Below the pieces are notes generated by a model. That model had not been told where the DNA came from. It ran no database searches and saw nothing but the letters and a program-made list of their open reading frames with translations. Position numbers and translations under genes: made by a program. A stretch of 64,000 bases of DNA from Denitratisoma sp. (GTDB lineage: Bacteria; Pseudomonadota; Gammaproteobacteria; Burkholderiales; Rhodocyclaceae), in assembly GCA_032027165.1 (NCBI GenBank), contig JAVSMO010000001.1, forward strand, positions 929,548 to 993,547, given 5' to 3'. Positions 62,622 to 64,000 of the stretch are shown piece after piece (position 1 is the stretch's first letter; each line of letters starts with the position of its first letter).

Positions 62622-64000
62622 ATGTCCGGTAACCCACAGCCCGACGCGGCTGCCATGCAGAACCTTTTTCAGGCCGGGCAGGCGTTCGCGCAGGGGTTCA
62701 TGAATTTCATGACGCAGCAGCAGGGCACCCAGGCCGGCCAGGCCATGCCGGTGCCGCAATTTCCACAGAACGAAGCCCTCGCCAGCCTGCAGAAGGAGTT
62801 CGCCGCGCGCCACGTCGCCCTCTGGCAGGACATGCTGCAACGCGGGCAGGGCGGCGGCGCGGTCGACGTGAAGGACAAGCGTTTCGCCGCGCCGGAGTGG
62901 TCCGAGAGTCCCTATTTCGATTATCTGCGCCAGGCCTATCTGCTCAATGCCGAATTCCTCGGCAGGCTGGCCGATGCAGTGCCGATGGACGACGAGGCCG
63001 TGCGCGGCCGGTTCAAATTCTTCAGCCGGCAGTTCATCGACGCCATGGCGCCCTCCAACTTCGCAGCCACCAATCCGGAATTCATCAGGACGGCGCTGGC
63101 CACGCAGGGCGCCAGCATCACGACCGGCATCCAGAATCTCGTCGCCGACCTCGGCAAGGGCCGCATCTCGATGACCGACGATGCCGCCTTCGAAGTGGGG
63201 CGCAACCTGGCGGTGACGCCCGGGCAGGTGATCTTCGAGAACGCGCTGATCCAGCTCATCCAGTACGCGCCGGCGACGGCGAAGGTGCGCGCGCGGCCGC
63301 TGGTGATCGTGCCGCCCTGCATCAACAAGTTCTACATCCTCGACCTGCAGCCTGAAAATTCCTTCGTGCGCCACGCCGTCGAGCAGGGCATGACGGTGTT
63401 CCTCGTCTCATGGCGCAACCCGCAGGCCGACCTCGGCCATCTCGGCTGGGACGATTACATCGAGAAGGGGGCGCTGGCGGCGCTCGACGTGGCACAGGAG
63501 ATCAGCGGCGCCGACAAGCTCAATGCGCTCGGCTTCTGCGTCGGCGGCACCATCCTCGCCGCCGCACTCTCCGTCGCCAAGGCGCGCGGCGAGGACCGGG
63601 TGGCGAGCCTGACCCTGCTTACCTCGCTGCTCGACTTTTCCGACGGCGGTGAGGTCACGAACTACGTCGACGAAGCCTCCGTCGCGGCGCGCGAGAAGGT
63701 GATCGGCAGCGGCGGGCTGCTGCGCGGCGCCGAGCTGGCCTCGGCCTTCTCCAGCTTGCGCGCCAACGACCTCATCTGGCAGTACGTCGTCGGCAACTAC
63801 CTGAAGGGCGGCAAGCCGCCGGCCTTCGACCTGCTCTACTGGAACGCCGACAGCACCAACCTGCCCGGACCCTTCGCCGTCTGGTACTTGCGCCGCCTCT
63901 ACCTGGAGAACGCCCTGCGCGAGCCCGGCCGGCTGGCGATGTGCGGCACGACGGCCGACCTCGGCCGGCTCGACATGCCGGCCTACATCTACTCCAGCCG
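62622..64000 (+). CDS. phaC: Class I polyhydroxyalkanoate synthase (3' end outside the window)
   Basis: Polymerises (R)-3-hydroxyacyl-CoA into PHA. At least 459 residues are inside the window; the end is cut off. N-terminal domain (RFAAPEWSESPYFDYLRQAYLLNAEFLG ... TPGQVIFENALIQLIQY) and the alpha/beta-hydrolase core with the PhaC lipase-like box GFCVGG (catalytic Cys306). VVPPCINKFYILDLQPENSFVRHAVEQGMTVFLVSWRNP is characteristic. The start ATG 62622 has a Shine-Dalgarno. Counterpart of phaZ at 46603. Confidence 0.96.
   Translation, partial: MSGNPQPDAAAMQNLFQAGQAFAQGFMNFMTQQQGTQAGQAMPVPQFPQNEALASLQKEFAARHVALWQDMLQRGQGGGAVDVKDKRFAAPEWSESPYFDYLRQAYLLNAEFLGRLADAVPMDDEAVRGRFKFFSRQFIDAMAPSNFAATNPEFIRTALATQGASITTGIQNLVADLGKGRISMTDDAAFEVGRNLAVTPGQVIFENALIQLIQYAPATAKVRARPLVIVPPCINKFYILDLQPENSFVRHAVEQGMTVFLVSWRNPQADLGHLGWDDYIEKGALAALDVAQEISGADKLNALGFCVGGTILAAALSVAKARGEDRVASLTLLTSLLDFSDGGEVTNYVDEASVAAREKVIGSGGLLRGAELASAFSSLRANDLIWQYVVGNYLKGGKPPAFDLLYWNADSTNLPGPFAVWYLRRLYLENALREPGRLAMCGTTADLGRLDMPAYIYSS

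Overview
This window is chromosomal DNA from a GC-rich Gram-negative bacterium, most likely a betaproteobacterium (a Rhodocyclales-like or related lineage is my best guess; this is inference). The reasons are the Bam outer-membrane genes (bamC, bamD), the surE-pcm-nlpD-rpoS block, the thrS-infC-rpmI-rplT-pheST-ihfA-merR block, class I polyhydroxyalkanoate (PHA) genes (phaC, phaZ), and the gloB / methyltransferase / rnhA / dnaQ cluster. Almost every base is coding. I see no phage, insertion sequence, CRISPR array or conjugative module.

Layout. 0-3 kb: end of an oligopeptide-type ABC importer (permease plus fused double ATPase). 3-10 kb: lytic transglycosylase MltD, a receiver-GGDEF protein, then gloB / methyltransferase / rnhA / dnaQ and an orphan sensor kinase with a NarX/PilJ-like input domain. 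10.4-18 kb: tRNA-Val, the translation operon thrS to ihfA with its MerR-type gene, and tRNA-Pro. 18-21 kb: surE-pcm-nlpD-rpoS (stationary phase, protein and cell-wall repair). 21-26 kb: a minus-strand run of mltB, transglutaminase, DUF58 protein and MoxR ATPase. 26-32 kb: deacetylase-family gene, dapA-bamC-MBL hydrolase, a repeat-containing lipoprotein, rlmD. 32-37 kb: Bax1-I membrane protein, three tRNAs (Ser-UGA, Ser-GCU, Arg-ACG), queD, a radical SAM protein, an XRE regulator and lysC. 37-41.6 kb: srkA-like kinase, GNAT enzyme, endonuclease V, AP-superfamily phosphodiesterase, PEBP protein and a small acidic protein. 41.7-50 kb: Lon-like protease, pncA-pncB (NAD salvage), hpf behind an FNR/ANR-like box, PHA depolymerase, thioesterase and acyl-CoA ligase. 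50-58 kb: second orphan kinase (CHASE-PAS), IMP/GMP-type nucleotidase, membrane diguanylate cyclase, 3-hydroxyacyl-CoA dehydrogenase, Usp coupled to a sigma54 activator. 58-64 kb: bamD back-to-back with rluD-pgeF-EamA-ZIP, then PHA synthase running off the end.

How the genes work together. Recurrent themes are stress and low-energy survival (RpoS, HPF, Usp, c-di-GMP enzymes, PHA storage and mobilisation), envelope building and repair (MltD, MltB, NlpD, BamC, BamD), and translation.

The most unexpected signal is not a gene. A 12-base word, GRGACTGACTTT, occurs seven times (five on +, two on -) inside seven unrelated genes, where roughly 0.015 copies are expected by simple arithmetic. It has the character of a genome-wide DNA signal (uptake, recombination or chromosome-maintenance type) and is listed first in the findings.
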